Source of the DNA: an uncultured Eubacteriales bacterium
GTDB taxonomy: Bacteria > Bacillota > Clostridia > Oscillospirales > CAG-272
Length of the DNA: 37,568 nucleotides
Direction of reading: 5' to 3'
Assembly (NCBI GenBank): GCA_934378145.1
Contig: CAKXXW010000016.1
Location: forward strand, 1 to 37,568
The notes beneath the pieces were generated by a model. The model did not search any database, had not been told where the DNA came from, and saw only the letters and a program-made list of their open reading frames with translations. Both the position numbers and the translations under genes were made by a program. Shown piece after piece: positions 9,379 through 17,398 of the stretch (positions are counted from its first letter, which is position 1; the number at the start of each line of letters is the position of its first letter).

Positions 9379-9413
9379 AAAAAAAGCATCCCCCACGGGG
9401 GGATGCTTTTTTT
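9379..9413. terminator. Bidirectional terminator between clpB and 9426 gene
   Basis: A7 precedes the stem GCATCCCCC (9386-9394), loop ACG, GGGGGATGC (9398-9406), followed by T7. It serves clpB from the left and the convergent minus-strand gene ending at 9426. Confidence 0.93.
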
Positions 9414-9425
9414 ATTATATTACCG

Positions 9426-10103
9426 TCAATTTTCGGGTTTTGCTTCGGTAGTCTCGGGTGTCGCGGGAGCTGCCGGAGCCTCGGTAACATTTTTCTCGCG
9501 CTTGAGGAAAGCTCCGAGCGCGTAGAAGATAAAGGGAAGAACATACATGAATCCGTACAGGAAATCGGAAATCATCTGGATCTGCTCGGTCGCACCGCTG
9601 GCGATAACATCCAGAATAAACGGATAGGGTGTGATAAAAACATATCTTACAATATGAAGCACGATAGCCGCTATTCCGAGCCCCTTGACCACTTTCTTGC
9701 GGTTCAAAATCATAACTATCAGACCGAAAAGCCATCCGAGGAACATCGCAAATCCGCCGAAGGAAAGAGGAAGTGACTTTATCATTGTCTCGAGAAAGAC
9801 CTCCGCCGCCGCTGCGGCAACATCACTGCTGTTCGAACCGCTCACAACCTGAAACAGTTCGAGGCTATTGAATGTTATGATGCAGAGCGATATGCACGCC
9901 GTGCCGAAAATAAGTGCGACCGCCGCGATTATCGAGAGCGCATAGCTCTTTTTGAGCTTTACCATTGCCGCTATGACAAGACCGGCACAAAGGCACCCGA
10001 GGAGAATGTAAAATACCGTCGAAAATGTTCTGTAACTGTCCGTTACCTCAAATTGCAGCATTTTAAAAAATTTCTCGATATCAAAACCTTCGCCAACTGA
10101 CAT
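9426..10103 (-). CDS. Integral membrane protein, unknown function
   Basis: The 225-residue protein has about five hydrophobic segments (approximately residues 28-48, 54-78, 110-133, 141-160, 178-198) joined by short loops. It ends in a low-complexity tail rich in A, P, T and E after KREKN. No family is recognised and no catalytic motif is seen. The start is well supported: GGAGGT lies 7 bases before the ATG, and a perfect TTGACA-N17-TATAAT promoter lies at 10137-10165. It is its own transcription unit with a shared terminator downstream, so its neighbours say little about its job. Confidence 0.8.
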   Translation of the reverse strand: MSVGEGFDIEKFFKMLQFEVTDSYRTFSTVFYILLGCLCAGLVIAAMVKLKKSYALSIIAAVALIFGTACISLCIITFNSLELFQVVSGSNSSDVAAAAAEVFLETMIKSLPLSFGGFAMFLGWLFGLIVMILNRKKVVKGLGIAAIVLHIVRYVFITPYPFILDVIASGATEQIQMISDFLYGFMYVLPFIFYALGAFLKREKNVTEAPAAPATPETTEAKPEN

Positions 10104-10136
10104 AAACTATACCTCCAAAAATAAAATGTTGCCTTA

Positions 10137-10165
10137 ATTATAGCACATCAGATTCAAAATGTCAA
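10137..10165 (-). promoter_or_regulatory. Perfect sigma-A promoter for the 9426-10103 gene
   Basis: Minus strand: -35 TTGACA (10165-10160), 17-base spacer, -10 TATAAT (10142-10137). The start of transcription would be about 25 bases before the ATG. Both boxes match the consensus exactly. Confidence 0.9.
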
Positions 10166-10195
10166 CCGTTTATTATGTTTTTTGTGATTCCGATT

Positions 10196-10840
10196 TCATA
10201 TTTTTGCAAGCATAGTAAAATCATTAAGCCCCCTCTCAAGCGCCTCATAAAATCTTCCCATATGAAGTCCGTCGGCAAGCGCATGATTCAGAAGAACGGT
10301 CACCGGCAGGGTCGTTCTGCCGTCCTTCGTTATGTATTTGCCCCAGCAGATGCGCGGATTGCTGTCGGGGGGAGTCGGGGTCGGCTGAAAGAGATCGGTA
10401 TAATGTATCCACGGGATCGACGACACAAAAAGGCAGCTGAGCAGCTCTCCGTCCTCCTTAAGTCCCACGGTATGCTTTGCCGCTTCAAGGCGCGCAGCAG
10501 CCCTCGGCAGATATTCGTCAAAAGGCAGGCAGCAATTTATCCTGCAATAACCGTAGGTACCGTTATCGCGCATTACGGTCGTGGATGTGTCGCAACTGTC
10601 AAATTCGACCGGCGCACCGTCAACTATCCTCTGTCTGAACTCGGGCACCGAATTCGCCGCCCGTCCGACGCAGTAAAGAAGGCTCAGGAAAAACGGAAGT
10701 CCCGCCGCCCGTCTCGCCTCAAAGAAATCGGTTATGTCCACCTCGACGGTAAATCCCGCGTAGGGATTCTGCATCGAGCTGAAATACATGAAGTGATCCT
10801 TCCTCGGGAAGGTGTCGAGGTCTATTTTTCTGTAATCCAT
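10196..10840 (-). CDS. Chloramphenicol acetyltransferase-like (CatA-fold) acyltransferase
   Basis: A 214-residue protein of the CAT trimeric acyltransferase family, which transfers acetyl from acetyl-CoA to a hydroxyl group. The C-terminal motif NHALADGLHMGRF matches the CAT signature HHxxxDG: the catalytic His and the structural Asp are kept, the first His is Asn. The region SSIPWIHYTDL aligns with the CAT segment carrying Ser148, and here that place appears to be His. The natural substrate is therefore unlikely to be chloramphenicol, but this is inference. The start is the ATG at 10840, 5 bases after GGAGG; a TTG 12 bases earlier overlaps that ribosome binding site. It has its own promoter (10870-10898), divergent from the 10990 gene. 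Length is normal for the family. Confidence 0.82.
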   Translation of the reverse strand: MDYRKIDLDTFPRKDHFMYFSSMQNPYAGFTVEVDITDFFEARRAAGLPFFLSLLYCVGRAANSVPEFRQRIVDGAPVEFDSCDTSTTVMRDNGTYGYCRINCCLPFDEYLPRAAARLEAAKHTVGLKEDGELLSCLFVSSIPWIHYTDLFQPTPTPPDSNPRICWGKYITKDGRTTLPVTVLLNHALADGLHMGRFYEALERGLNDFTMLAKI

Positions 10841-10869
10841 ATCGTCCTCCAAAAAACAGGGTCTGACTG

Positions 10870-10898
10870 ATTATACCACACGGCAAATACAGGGTCAA
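10870..10898 (-). promoter_or_regulatory. Sigma-A promoter of the CAT-like gene
   Basis: Minus strand: TTGACC (10898-10893), 17-base spacer, TATAAT (10875-10870). It is divergent from the promoter at 10927-10955, with only 28 bases between the two -35 boxes. Confidence 0.85.
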
Positions 10899-10926
10899 GT
10901 CCCGCGCGCATATTTTGCCGTTTCCC

Positions 10927-10955
10927 TTGAAATTATTCCCGAATGATGATATAAT
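10927..10955 (+). promoter_or_regulatory. Sigma-A promoter of the sugar isomerase-like gene
   Basis: TTGAAA (10927-10932), 17-base spacer, TATAAT (10950-10955), about 35 bases before the likely TTG start at 10990. Confidence 0.82.
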
Positions 10956-10989
10956 ATAGGTAATAAAAATCATGAAGGAGATGATTCGG

Positions 10990-11907
10990 TTGATTAAGAT
11001 CGGAACATATAAGGTAAAGACCTCCGCACACACTCCGGAGGAATGCCTTCGTATAACAAAGGACGCGGGCTTTGACTTTGTCTGCCTTGCGGCGCACTGC
11101 CTCTATCCCGGAGATACAACGGGCTTCACACCCGAGCTTTGCGGAAAGGTCGGGATCGACTTTGACAATGTACACCTCACGAGCAACGGCACACACGCCA
11201 TCTGGGCGGAGGGCGAAGACGGCGATGCCATCATTGACCGCTACATATACGAGATAAAGCTCTTCTCTTCCCTCGGTGTGAAGACGGGTATCTGCCATGT
11301 CACATGGGGAACTAAGACCCCGCCCCCGATAAGCGAGCTGGGACTTCACCGCCTCGAAAAGGTCGCCGAATGTGCCGACAAGTGCGGCTTTACCGTCGCG
11401 CTCGAGAATTCGGCGTTCCCCGAATACCTTCACTATGTCCTGCCGAAGCTCGCCGCGGAATATAAAAACAGCATCGGCTACTGCTTTGACAGCGGACACA
11501 GGAATGCCTTCGCCCCCGGAGAGGACTTCCTCGCGCAGTACGGAAACCTTCTCTGCGCCACGCATATCCAGGACAATGAGGGCAAGACCGATATGCACAT
11601 CCTTCCGGGCGACGGCAGCATAAATTGGGACAAGGTGACATCCGAGCTTGCCTCCACTGCCTTCGCGCGCAAAATGCTCTGCGCCGAAGTCGCGGGAGCC
11701 TACCATAAGGAGCGCCCGGGCAAGACTGCCGCAGAGATACGCGAGAGCCTTTCGTCGCTCGCGATAATCGACGACGAAAGCCTTCTCAGGATCTACGACG
11801 GCGGGTTCTCGGTCTACGAGGAAATCACATACGAGCAGTATATCGCAAGGCTCGCCGATCATATGAGGAAGATCGCCGCCGCCGTTGAGGCTAAGGCAGG
11901 CGCCTGA
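10990..11907 (+). CDS. Sugar phosphate isomerase/epimerase-type TIM-barrel protein
   Basis: A 305-residue protein of the xylose isomerase-like TIM barrel (AP endonuclease 2) superfamily. Metal-ligand motifs appear in the expected order: VALEN with the first Glu, CFDSGHRN with Asp and His, HIQDN, and DMHILPGDGSINW near the C-terminus. Relatives isomerise or epimerise sugars or inositol derivatives; the exact substrate cannot be read from sequence. The start is uncertain. AAGGAG at 10975-10980 points to a TTG at 10990 (spacing 9), while an in-frame ATG at 10972 precedes that ribosome binding site and lacks one of its own. It is a single-gene unit with its own promoter and terminator, divergent from the CAT-like gene. 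Confidence 0.85.
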   Translation: MIKIGTYKVKTSAHTPEECLRITKDAGFDFVCLAAHCLYPGDTTGFTPELCGKVGIDFDNVHLTSNGTHAIWAEGEDGDAIIDRYIYEIKLFSSLGVKTGICHVTWGTKTPPPISELGLHRLEKVAECADKCGFTVALENSAFPEYLHYVLPKLAAEYKNSIGYCFDSGHRNAFAPGEDFLAQYGNLLCATHIQDNEGKTDMHILPGDGSINWDKVTSELASTAFARKMLCAEVAGAYHKERPGKTAAEIRESLSSLAIIDDESLLRIYDGGFSVYEEITYEQYIARLADHMRKIAAAVEAKAGA

Positions 11908-11920
11908 AAGATACATATAT

Positions 11921-11959
11921 AAAATTCCCGACGGAAGGGTCTTCCCGTCGGGAATTTTT
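11921..11959 (+). terminator. Intrinsic terminator after the isomerase-like gene
   Basis: AAAATTCCCGACGG (11921-11934) pairs with CCGTCGGGAATTTT (11945-11958) around a 10-base loop, ending in a T run. Confidence 0.92.
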
Positions 11960-11973
11960 ATGCTGAAAAGCTA

Positions 11974-12002
11974 TTGACTTTTGCTCTTCCGTGTGATAAA
12001 AT
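11974..12002 (+). promoter_or_regulatory. Sigma-A promoter of the MATE gene
   Basis: TTGACT (11974-11979), 17-base spacer, TAAAAT (11997-12002), 40 bases before the chosen ATG. Confidence 0.75.
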
Positions 12003-12041
12003 CCCGACCGTAATGATATTTTGTTGCGAGGCTTTTTTCTT

Positions 12042-13415
12042 ATGAAAGAAAGATCATCCGGATCGGAGCTTTTCGGGACGGAAAGCATAGGCAAAGTCCT
12101 TCTGAAAATCGCTCCGCCGGTAATGCTTGCCCAGCTCATTCAGGCACTTTACAATATAGTCGACAGCTTCTTTGTCGGTAAATATTCCGACGACGCGCTG
12201 ACGGCGATCACGGTGATATACCCGCTCCAGCTCATAATAATCGCCGTGGCGGTCGGCACGGGCGTCGGCGTAAACACCTATATGGCGCGGAAATACGCCC
12301 TCGGCGAACCCGAAACAGCAAATGCCACAGCCGGAACGGGAACTATTCTCGCCCTTGTCTCATGGGCGGTCTTCGCGTTGATCTCATTTTTCATAATGCC
12401 CGCGTATGTGAAGACCTCCGCAAGTGAGGCGCAGGCTATCGGGCAGGCGGTGACATACGGCAGGATCGTATGCGTCGGAAGCATCGGCACCTTCCTTGAG
12501 GGCAACTGGTCAAAGGTACATCAGGCGAGGGGAAACATGAAGCTCCCGATGATAGCACAGGTCGCGGGCGCTCTTACGAATATAATCCTTGACCCGATCC
12601 TCATATTCGGACTCGGACCGATCCCCGAAATGGGAGTCGCAGGCGCCGCCTATGCCACGGTCGCGGGGCAGGTCATCTCAGCCGTGATAACGGGTATCAG
12701 AGGCTTCTCAAAGCCCCCCGCCCTGCCGCGGATGCTGAAGCTCGCCGGTCAGATATACCGTTGCGGCTACTCGTCGATACTCATGCAGGCGCTCTACACG
12801 GTCTACATAGTTATGCTCAATATGATCCTCTCGGGCTTCTCGGATGCCGCGGTCACGGTTCTCGGACTCTACTACAAACTCCAGAGCTTCTTCTTCATCC
12901 CGCTGTTCGGACTTCAGACCTGCATAGTCCCGGTACTCAGCTACAACTGCGCAAAGAAAGCGTACCGGCGCTGCCGCGAGACCATGAGGGATTCATTCAT
13001 CATCTCCCTTGTCTTTATGCTGCTCGGAACGGTCTGCTTCCTGTTTATACCCGAGACACTGATAAGGCTCTTCTCAAACTCGGCAGAGGTCATAAAGGAC
13101 GGCGTCGCAGCCTTCCCGATAATAGGCTGCAGCTTCTTCGCCGCGGTGTTTTCTCTCATAATGCCGACCTTCTTTCAGGCGATCGGAAAGGGACTGCAAA
13201 GCCTTCTTCTCTCGCTTACACGGCAGATATTCGCACTCGTTCCCGTCTTCTGGCTCCTGTCCAAAATAGGACTCAACTATGCGTGGATCGCATTCCCGGT
13301 AGCCGAGGTGACCGCCGGCACGATAGGTATGATCCTTTATATAAGGCAGCTCAGAAAATGGAAGCGCGAGGAAGAAGCCGCTGCGCCGCCATCCCCTTCA
13401 GCTTCAGCTCAATAA
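12042..13415 (+). CDS. MATE family efflux transporter
   Basis: A 457-residue, 12-helix MATE exporter that uses a Na+ or H+ gradient to expel cationic drugs or metabolites. The N-terminal half has the family pattern IAPPVMLAQLIQALYNIVDSFFVG, then GVGVNTYMARKYALGE, and the second half repeats the fold from about residue 235 (YRCGYSSILMQALYTVYIVMLN). Length is normal for bacterial MATE proteins. The ATG at 12042 is chosen because it begins the hydrophilic leader MKERSSGSELFG; the ribosome binding site is weak (GAGG about 12 bases upstream), and a TTG at 12021 is a possible but unlikely alternative. It has its own promoter and a bidirectional terminator. The substrate cannot be predicted. Confidence 0.92.
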   Translation: MKERSSGSELFGTESIGKVLLKIAPPVMLAQLIQALYNIVDSFFVGKYSDDALTAITVIYPLQLIIIAVAVGTGVGVNTYMARKYALGEPETANATAGTGTILALVSWAVFALISFFIMPAYVKTSASEAQAIGQAVTYGRIVCVGSIGTFLEGNWSKVHQARGNMKLPMIAQVAGALTNIILDPILIFGLGPIPEMGVAGAAYATVAGQVISAVITGIRGFSKPPALPRMLKLAGQIYRCGYSSILMQALYTVYIVMLNMILSGFSDAAVTVLGLYYKLQSFFFIPLFGLQTCIVPVLSYNCAKKAYRRCRETMRDSFIISLVFMLLGTVCFLFIPETLIRLFSNSAEVIKDGVAAFPIIGCSFFAAVFSLIMPTFFQAIGKGLQSLLLSLTRQIFALVPVFWLLSKIGLNYAWIAFPVAEVTAGTIGMILYIRQLRKWKREEEAAAPPSPSASAQ

Positions 13416-13420
13416 AAACA

Positions 13421-13460
13421 AAAATCACCCTGACCCGTGGGTCGGGGTGATTTGATTTTT
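13421..13460. terminator. Bidirectional terminator between convergent genes
   Basis: AAATCACCCTGACCC (13422-13436) pairs with the segment 13439-13453 (GGGTC, one T-G wobble, GGGTGATTT) around a 2-base loop, followed by T-rich sequence. It serves the MATE gene and the minus-strand gene ending at 13466. Confidence 0.88.
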
Positions 13461-13465
13461 CTTTT

Positions 13466-16015
13466 TCAGTTTCCGCTCTTCTGCTGTGCGAGCTTATCCC
13501 ATTCGGAAATATCGGAGGTGATGTCCTCACCGAAGATAGCCGCGATAGCCTTGATGTTTTCCTCAAGCGTGGCTTTTTCTTCTTCGTTCATATCGGGAAC
13601 ATTCTCAACATAGTATTCCTTGCATTTTTCCTTTATGGTCTCAATATCTTTCTTATCGACCTTCTCTGTCAGATTCAGCGCGTCCTGCGTGAGGTTGTTG
13701 TTCTCGTCATATGCGACAGACTTTATGGCAGCAGTGGTCAGCTTCGATTCAGCCATGGACTCTACCATATCCTTGATCCCGTCGGGATCGTCGTTGTATA
13801 TATCCTTGATCTGACCGGAGGACATACCGCCCTCGGCTTCGGATTTGTCGGTCGATGCCTTCACGAGCTTGAGCGCATAGTCGAGCGCCTTTGCCTCTTT
13901 TTCAAGCTCCTCCTCGGTGAAATCCTCGCTCGCCATAACATCGAGCATGGTCGAGATGAGCTTCTGCGTGTGCTTGTTGTCCCCACCGTTCTGTCCCATG
14001 AGCATCGAGGAGTTCAGCACCGAGCTGTCGTTCACTATTTCCTTGACAATCTCACCGGTGCTTCCGTCAAGAGATTTCACAAGGGCATTGAGGGTCACGG
14101 TGATCTCCGCGATATCGGTCTTACCGTCGCCGTTCTGATAGATCGCAAGCAGCTCGGTAACGCGCTTGACCGCCGAGAGAAGATTCTCCATATCAAGATC
14201 CTCGCCCGCTTCAAGGTGCTTCACTATGATGTCGGCAACGCTGCGGATATCGTTAAGCATAGAGGACTTCAGCACCGCGATCACGGTGCGGCGGACGCCC
14301 GTGCCGACGAGAGCGCTTTCTTCCGCCGCGTCAAGGAAGCGACCGAGAGCCTCCACATCACTGTTCTCTATGACCTTCATGACATCCTTGTCATTTCCGA
14401 CGGCGGCGAAGGATTCTATCACATCCATACCGTTGCCGAAGAGCTTTGCAAGATGCCCCGCCTCGATTTTAAGCTCTTCGTCGGTCATCGTGCCGACATC
14501 CGCGGCGACGGTTATATCGTCATAGACATTGAAGCTCAGAAAAAACCGTTCAAAGGCATATGAAAGTCCCGGAGAGACAAGCCCCCTGTAATCCTCGTTG
14601 TGGAATATCGAGAGAAGAAGCTCGTATATCAGCTCCTCGTTTCCGACAAGGGCCCTGAAATTCTTATATGATGAGGTCTTTATCGACACGACGACTTCGT
14701 AAGGAACACCGTACCTTATCATTATCTTACCTATCTCTCCGATCGTGTTGACATCCTTCACGACCGAATCGGCGGTGACATTCGCAAATGTTCTTAAAAG
14801 CGGCTCGACTATCGTGGAATGCTGACCGTTGACTATCTCGTCGGAATAATTGTTCATAACATTCTGCGCAAACTGCGAGAGCAGTTCGGCACCGATTTTT
14901 GCGTGAAGATCGGACTGCGATACATAGGCGGTGATGCCGTCGATAGCCGCTATCTGATCGTCTCCGAAATCTCCGAAATCATCGAGAAAGTAGATCGAAT
15001 TCTTAACGAGCGAGAAGAGCTGTTCTACCTCGTCGCAGAGACTGTAATCGTGACCGTCTATCCTCGCCGTGGAAAGGCTGTGATAAAACGCCCTGGAGGG
15101 TGCGCAGTAGGCGGCACGGAAGATTATATTGCTTCTCACGGGTTCGATAACATCGGTGGTGATGCCCTTCACTCCCGCGTAATTGAGCATCCCTTCCTCA
15201 TCGGTAAGGTCATATCCGAGTATCGAGAGCGAGTTCTGCCCCGTCGGGACATCCGCACCGACCGTCTCGGCGGTGTCGACCACTTCATAGACCCCGTCGG
15301 TAAGGCAGTACATAAGCCCCGCAACGGGAAGGACTATCACAAGCACCGTAAAAGCAACGACTCCGGCGCGTATCGCTCCGCCGACAAGGCGGCTCCAGAC
15401 CGGCATCGTGCTTTTCTTTTTCTTCTGCTCAGGCTCCGCCTTCGATCCGGCTGCCGCATCGGCTTTGACCTCGGACTGCGTCTCGGCGGCAGTCACGGGT
15501 GCCTGTTCTGCGGCGACCTCTGCCGTCGGCTCGGCGGGTGCGGCTGCGGGAGAGGTCGTTCCCTTCTTCGCGGCGCGTTTGGCTTCCTTCTTTTTTCTGC
15601 GTTCCTCGAGCTTTTCGGGCTTCACGCCGATACCGAAGGCTCTGCCTATAAAATACGCCGGAAGTATCAGGATGAGGTCTGTCAAAACAAAGAGCGCCGT
15701 AAAGACAAAGGGTATCGCTCCCGAAACGGTGAGGACTCCCGCGAGCGAGGCAAGTCCGTCCGCCGACTCAAAGCCCACCCCGGCAAGCAGTCCCTTTATC
15801 GACGAAAGCAGGAGGTCGCGTATCGCCTCGGGTGAGACTATCACGAAAAGGAGCTTCGTTATCAGGAATGCAAGAAGCAGCGACACGGCAAGCCGGCATA
15901 CGGTAAGCACACCGTTCTTCCAGCCCTTGAATACGCCGAGCAGCATTCCGAGCGCGATAAACAGACCGACAGCGACCGTCGAGCCTATCATCACGGCACT
16001 TATTATTCCACTCAT
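13466..16015 (-). CDS. Large membrane-anchored protein with CvpA-like N-terminus
   Basis: The 849-residue protein starts with a three- to four-helix membrane region (about residues 1-135) whose first part, with FKGWKNG between helices, resembles the CvpA (colicin V production) family. A charged stretch with KKKEAKRAAKK and an A/P/E-rich linker follows (about 140-210), then another membrane helix (about 222-247), then some 600 mostly helical, acidic, presumably extracytoplasmic residues with no recognised domain. Repeated features such as FANVTADSVVKDV and SVADIIVKHLEAG suggest degenerate helical repeats. The start is the ATG at 16015, 6 bases after GGAGGTG; 16 upstream in-frame residues lack a start signal. 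It is transcribed alone from a consensus promoter at 16055-16083. Function is unknown; an envelope role is inferred. Confidence 0.8.
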   Translation of the reverse strand: MSGIISAVMIGSTVAVGLFIALGMLLGVFKGWKNGVLTVCRLAVSLLLAFLITKLLFVIVSPEAIRDLLLSSIKGLLAGVGFESADGLASLAGVLTVSGAIPFVFTALFVLTDLILILPAYFIGRAFGIGVKPEKLEERRKKKEAKRAAKKGTTSPAAAPAEPTAEVAAEQAPVTAAETQSEVKADAAAGSKAEPEQKKKKSTMPVWSRLVGGAIRAGVVAFTVLVIVLPVAGLMYCLTDGVYEVVDTAETVGADVPTGQNSLSILGYDLTDEEGMLNYAGVKGITTDVIEPVRSNIIFRAAYCAPSRAFYHSLSTARIDGHDYSLCDEVEQLFSLVKNSIYFLDDFGDFGDDQIAAIDGITAYVSQSDLHAKIGAELLSQFAQNVMNNYSDEIVNGQHSTIVEPLLRTFANVTADSVVKDVNTIGEIGKIMIRYGVPYEVVVSIKTSSYKNFRALVGNEELIYELLLSIFHNEDYRGLVSPGLSYAFERFFLSFNVYDDITVAADVGTMTDEELKIEAGHLAKLFGNGMDVIESFAAVGNDKDVMKVIENSDVEALGRFLDAAEESALVGTGVRRTVIAVLKSSMLNDIRSVADIIVKHLEAGEDLDMENLLSAVKRVTELLAIYQNGDGKTDIAEITVTLNALVKSLDGSTGEIVKEIVNDSSVLNSSMLMGQNGGDNKHTQKLISTMLDVMASEDFTEEELEKEAKALDYALKLVKASTDKSEAEGGMSSGQIKDIYNDDPDGIKDMVESMAESKLTTAAIKSVAYDENNNLTQDALNLTEKVDKKDIETIKEKCKEYYVENVPDMNEEEKATLEENIKAIAAIFGEDITSDISEWDKLAQQKSGN

Positions 16016-16054
16016 CAGGAAACACCTCCGATATAATTTCCAAGTATAACAATA

Positions 16055-16083
16055 ATATATCACATTTCCTGTAATTTGTCAAT
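16055..16083 (-). promoter_or_regulatory. Sigma-A promoter of the CvpA-like gene
   Basis: Minus strand: TTGACA (16083-16078), 17-base spacer, TATATT (16060-16055), 39 bases before the ATG. Confidence 0.85.
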
Positions 16084-16119
16084 AATCAGTTTCTTTAAAG
16101 CTTTTAATGTCAAATGACT

Positions 16120-16148
16120 TGAAAAAAAGGCTGTAATATGGTATAATA
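16120..16148 (+). promoter_or_regulatory. Sigma-A promoter of the rimM-trmD operon
   Basis: TTGAAA (16120-16125), 17-base spacer, TATAAT (16143-16148), 28 bases before the rimM ATG. It is divergent from the promoter at 16055-16083. Confidence 0.85.
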
Positions 16149-16176
16149 ACTTTAATTATAAAAAATCGGAGCCGAA

Positions 16177-16683
16177 ATGAAAAAAGAATACCTTGAATGC
16201 GGAAAAATAATAAATACTCACGGCATCGCGGGTGCGGTCAAGATAGACCCGTGGTGCGATTCGCCCGAAGTACTTGCATCGCTCGGGCAGGTCTTCATAA
16301 AAAGGGGCGAAAGCTATGAAAAAGTAAAGGTCCTTCGCGCCTCGGTCTTCAAGCGATTCGTCATAGCGACACTTGAGGGCGTAAACGGTATCGACGGGGC
16401 GCAGGCTCTGCGGGACACGGTTCTCTACGCCGCGCGCGAGGACATCCCTCTCGGCGACGGGGACTTCTTTATCTCCGACCTTGTCGGACTTGAGGTAAAG
16501 GACGCCGGCGACGGAAAAGTCTACGGAAAGCTCTGCGGCGTGATAAACAACGGAGCATCCGACATATACGAGATAGAAACTCCCGACGGCATAAAAATGA
16601 TGCCCGCGGTCCCGGAATTCGTGGTCTCGGTCGATCCGGACAAAGAGATCCTCGTATCTCCCATCGAAGGAATGTTCGACTGA
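16177..16683 (+). CDS. rimM: RimM ribosome maturation factor
   Basis: A 168-residue cytosolic factor that helps assemble the 30S subunit head by binding ribosomal protein S19. The N-terminal beta-barrel domain contains GKIINTHGIAGAVKI, the usual signature (G.I...HG..G.V...). The C-terminal PRC-barrel contains DLVGLEV, a GVINNGASDIYEI segment and MMPAVPEFV. Length is normal. GGAG lies about 6 bases before the ATG. It starts an operon with trmD one base after its stop. The usual partners rpsP and a KH-domain gene are not in front of it. Confidence 0.96.
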   Translation: MKKEYLECGKIINTHGIAGAVKIDPWCDSPEVLASLGQVFIKRGESYEKVKVLRASVFKRFVIATLEGVNGIDGAQALRDTVLYAAREDIPLGDGDFFISDLVGLEVKDAGDGKVYGKLCGVINNGASDIYEIETPDGIKMMPAVPEFVVSVDPDKEILVSPIEGMFD

Positions 16684-16684
16684 T

Positions 16685-17398
16685 ATGCGCTTTGATATAA
16701 TGACGCTTTTCCCCGAGCTTGTCGACCGCGTACTCGGAGAAAGCATAATCGGAAGGGCGCAGGCGTCGGGTGCCGTCACCGTAAAAACATGGGATATCAG
16801 AGACTATTCGGAAAACAAGCACAGAAGGGTCGACGACACTCCCTACGGCGGTGGGTTCGGGATGCTCATGGCGGCACCCCCGATATATAACTGCTACCGT
16901 GCGGTGCTTGATGCCACGCCCGGAGAGGATATCCGCCGCAGGGTCATCTATATGTCTCCGAAGGGACCCGTGCTGAAGCAAAGCACCGGTGTGCGCCTTG
17001 CCGCGGGATATGATCAGCTCATAATCCTCTGCGGTCATTACGAGGGTGTCGACTGCCGGATCGTCGATGAGATAGTCGACGAGGAGATCTCGATCGGTGA
17101 CTTTGTGCTGACGGGGGGAGAGATCCCCGCCTGCATCCTCACAGACTGCGTCGCGCGGCTCTGCCCCGGGGTCCTCTCCGATCCCGAATGTTTTGACCGC
17201 GAGAGCCTCACCGACGGACTTCTCGAATATCCGCAATACACAAGACCCTATGAATTTCACGGCGTGAAGGTCCCCGATGTTCTTATCTCGGGTCATCACG
17301 CGAATATAGAAAAATGGCGTGCCGCCAAGGCGCGCGAGGAGACCGAAAGGAAGCGCCCCGACCTGCTTTCGGGGTGCAACGGGGAGGTGAAAGATTGA
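16685..17398 (+). CDS. trmD: TrmD tRNA (guanine-N1-)-methyltransferase
   Basis: A 237-residue SPOUT methyltransferase that methylates G37 of tRNAs with SAM. This prevents +1 frameshifting. Family motifs are present: MTLFPE at the N-terminus, DDTPYGGGFGMLM, the trefoil-knot segments LCGHYEGVD and SIGDFVLTGGE (SAM site), and the C-terminal linker and domain with EYPQYTRP and GHHANIEKWR. Length is normal. The ATG follows the rimM stop by one base, so the two are translationally linked. The downstream O-antigen ligase-like gene overlaps its stop, so trmD is followed by envelope genes where rplS is usual. Confidence 0.97.
   Translation: MRFDIMTLFPELVDRVLGESIIGRAQASGAVTVKTWDIRDYSENKHRRVDDTPYGGGFGMLMAAPPIYNCYRAVLDATPGEDIRRRVIYMSPKGPVLKQSTGVRLAAGYDQLIILCGHYEGVDCRIVDEIVDEEISIGDFVLTGGEIPACILTDCVARLCPGVLSDPECFDRESLTDGLLEYPQYTRPYEFHGVKVPDVLISGHHANIEKWRAAKAREETERKRPDLLSGCNGEVKD

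Noticed and set aside
10196..10840. Acquired chloramphenicol resistance gene
   Set aside because: The codon use matches its neighbours, no mobile element is nearby, and key CAT residues differ. A chromosomal CAT-like enzyme is more likely.
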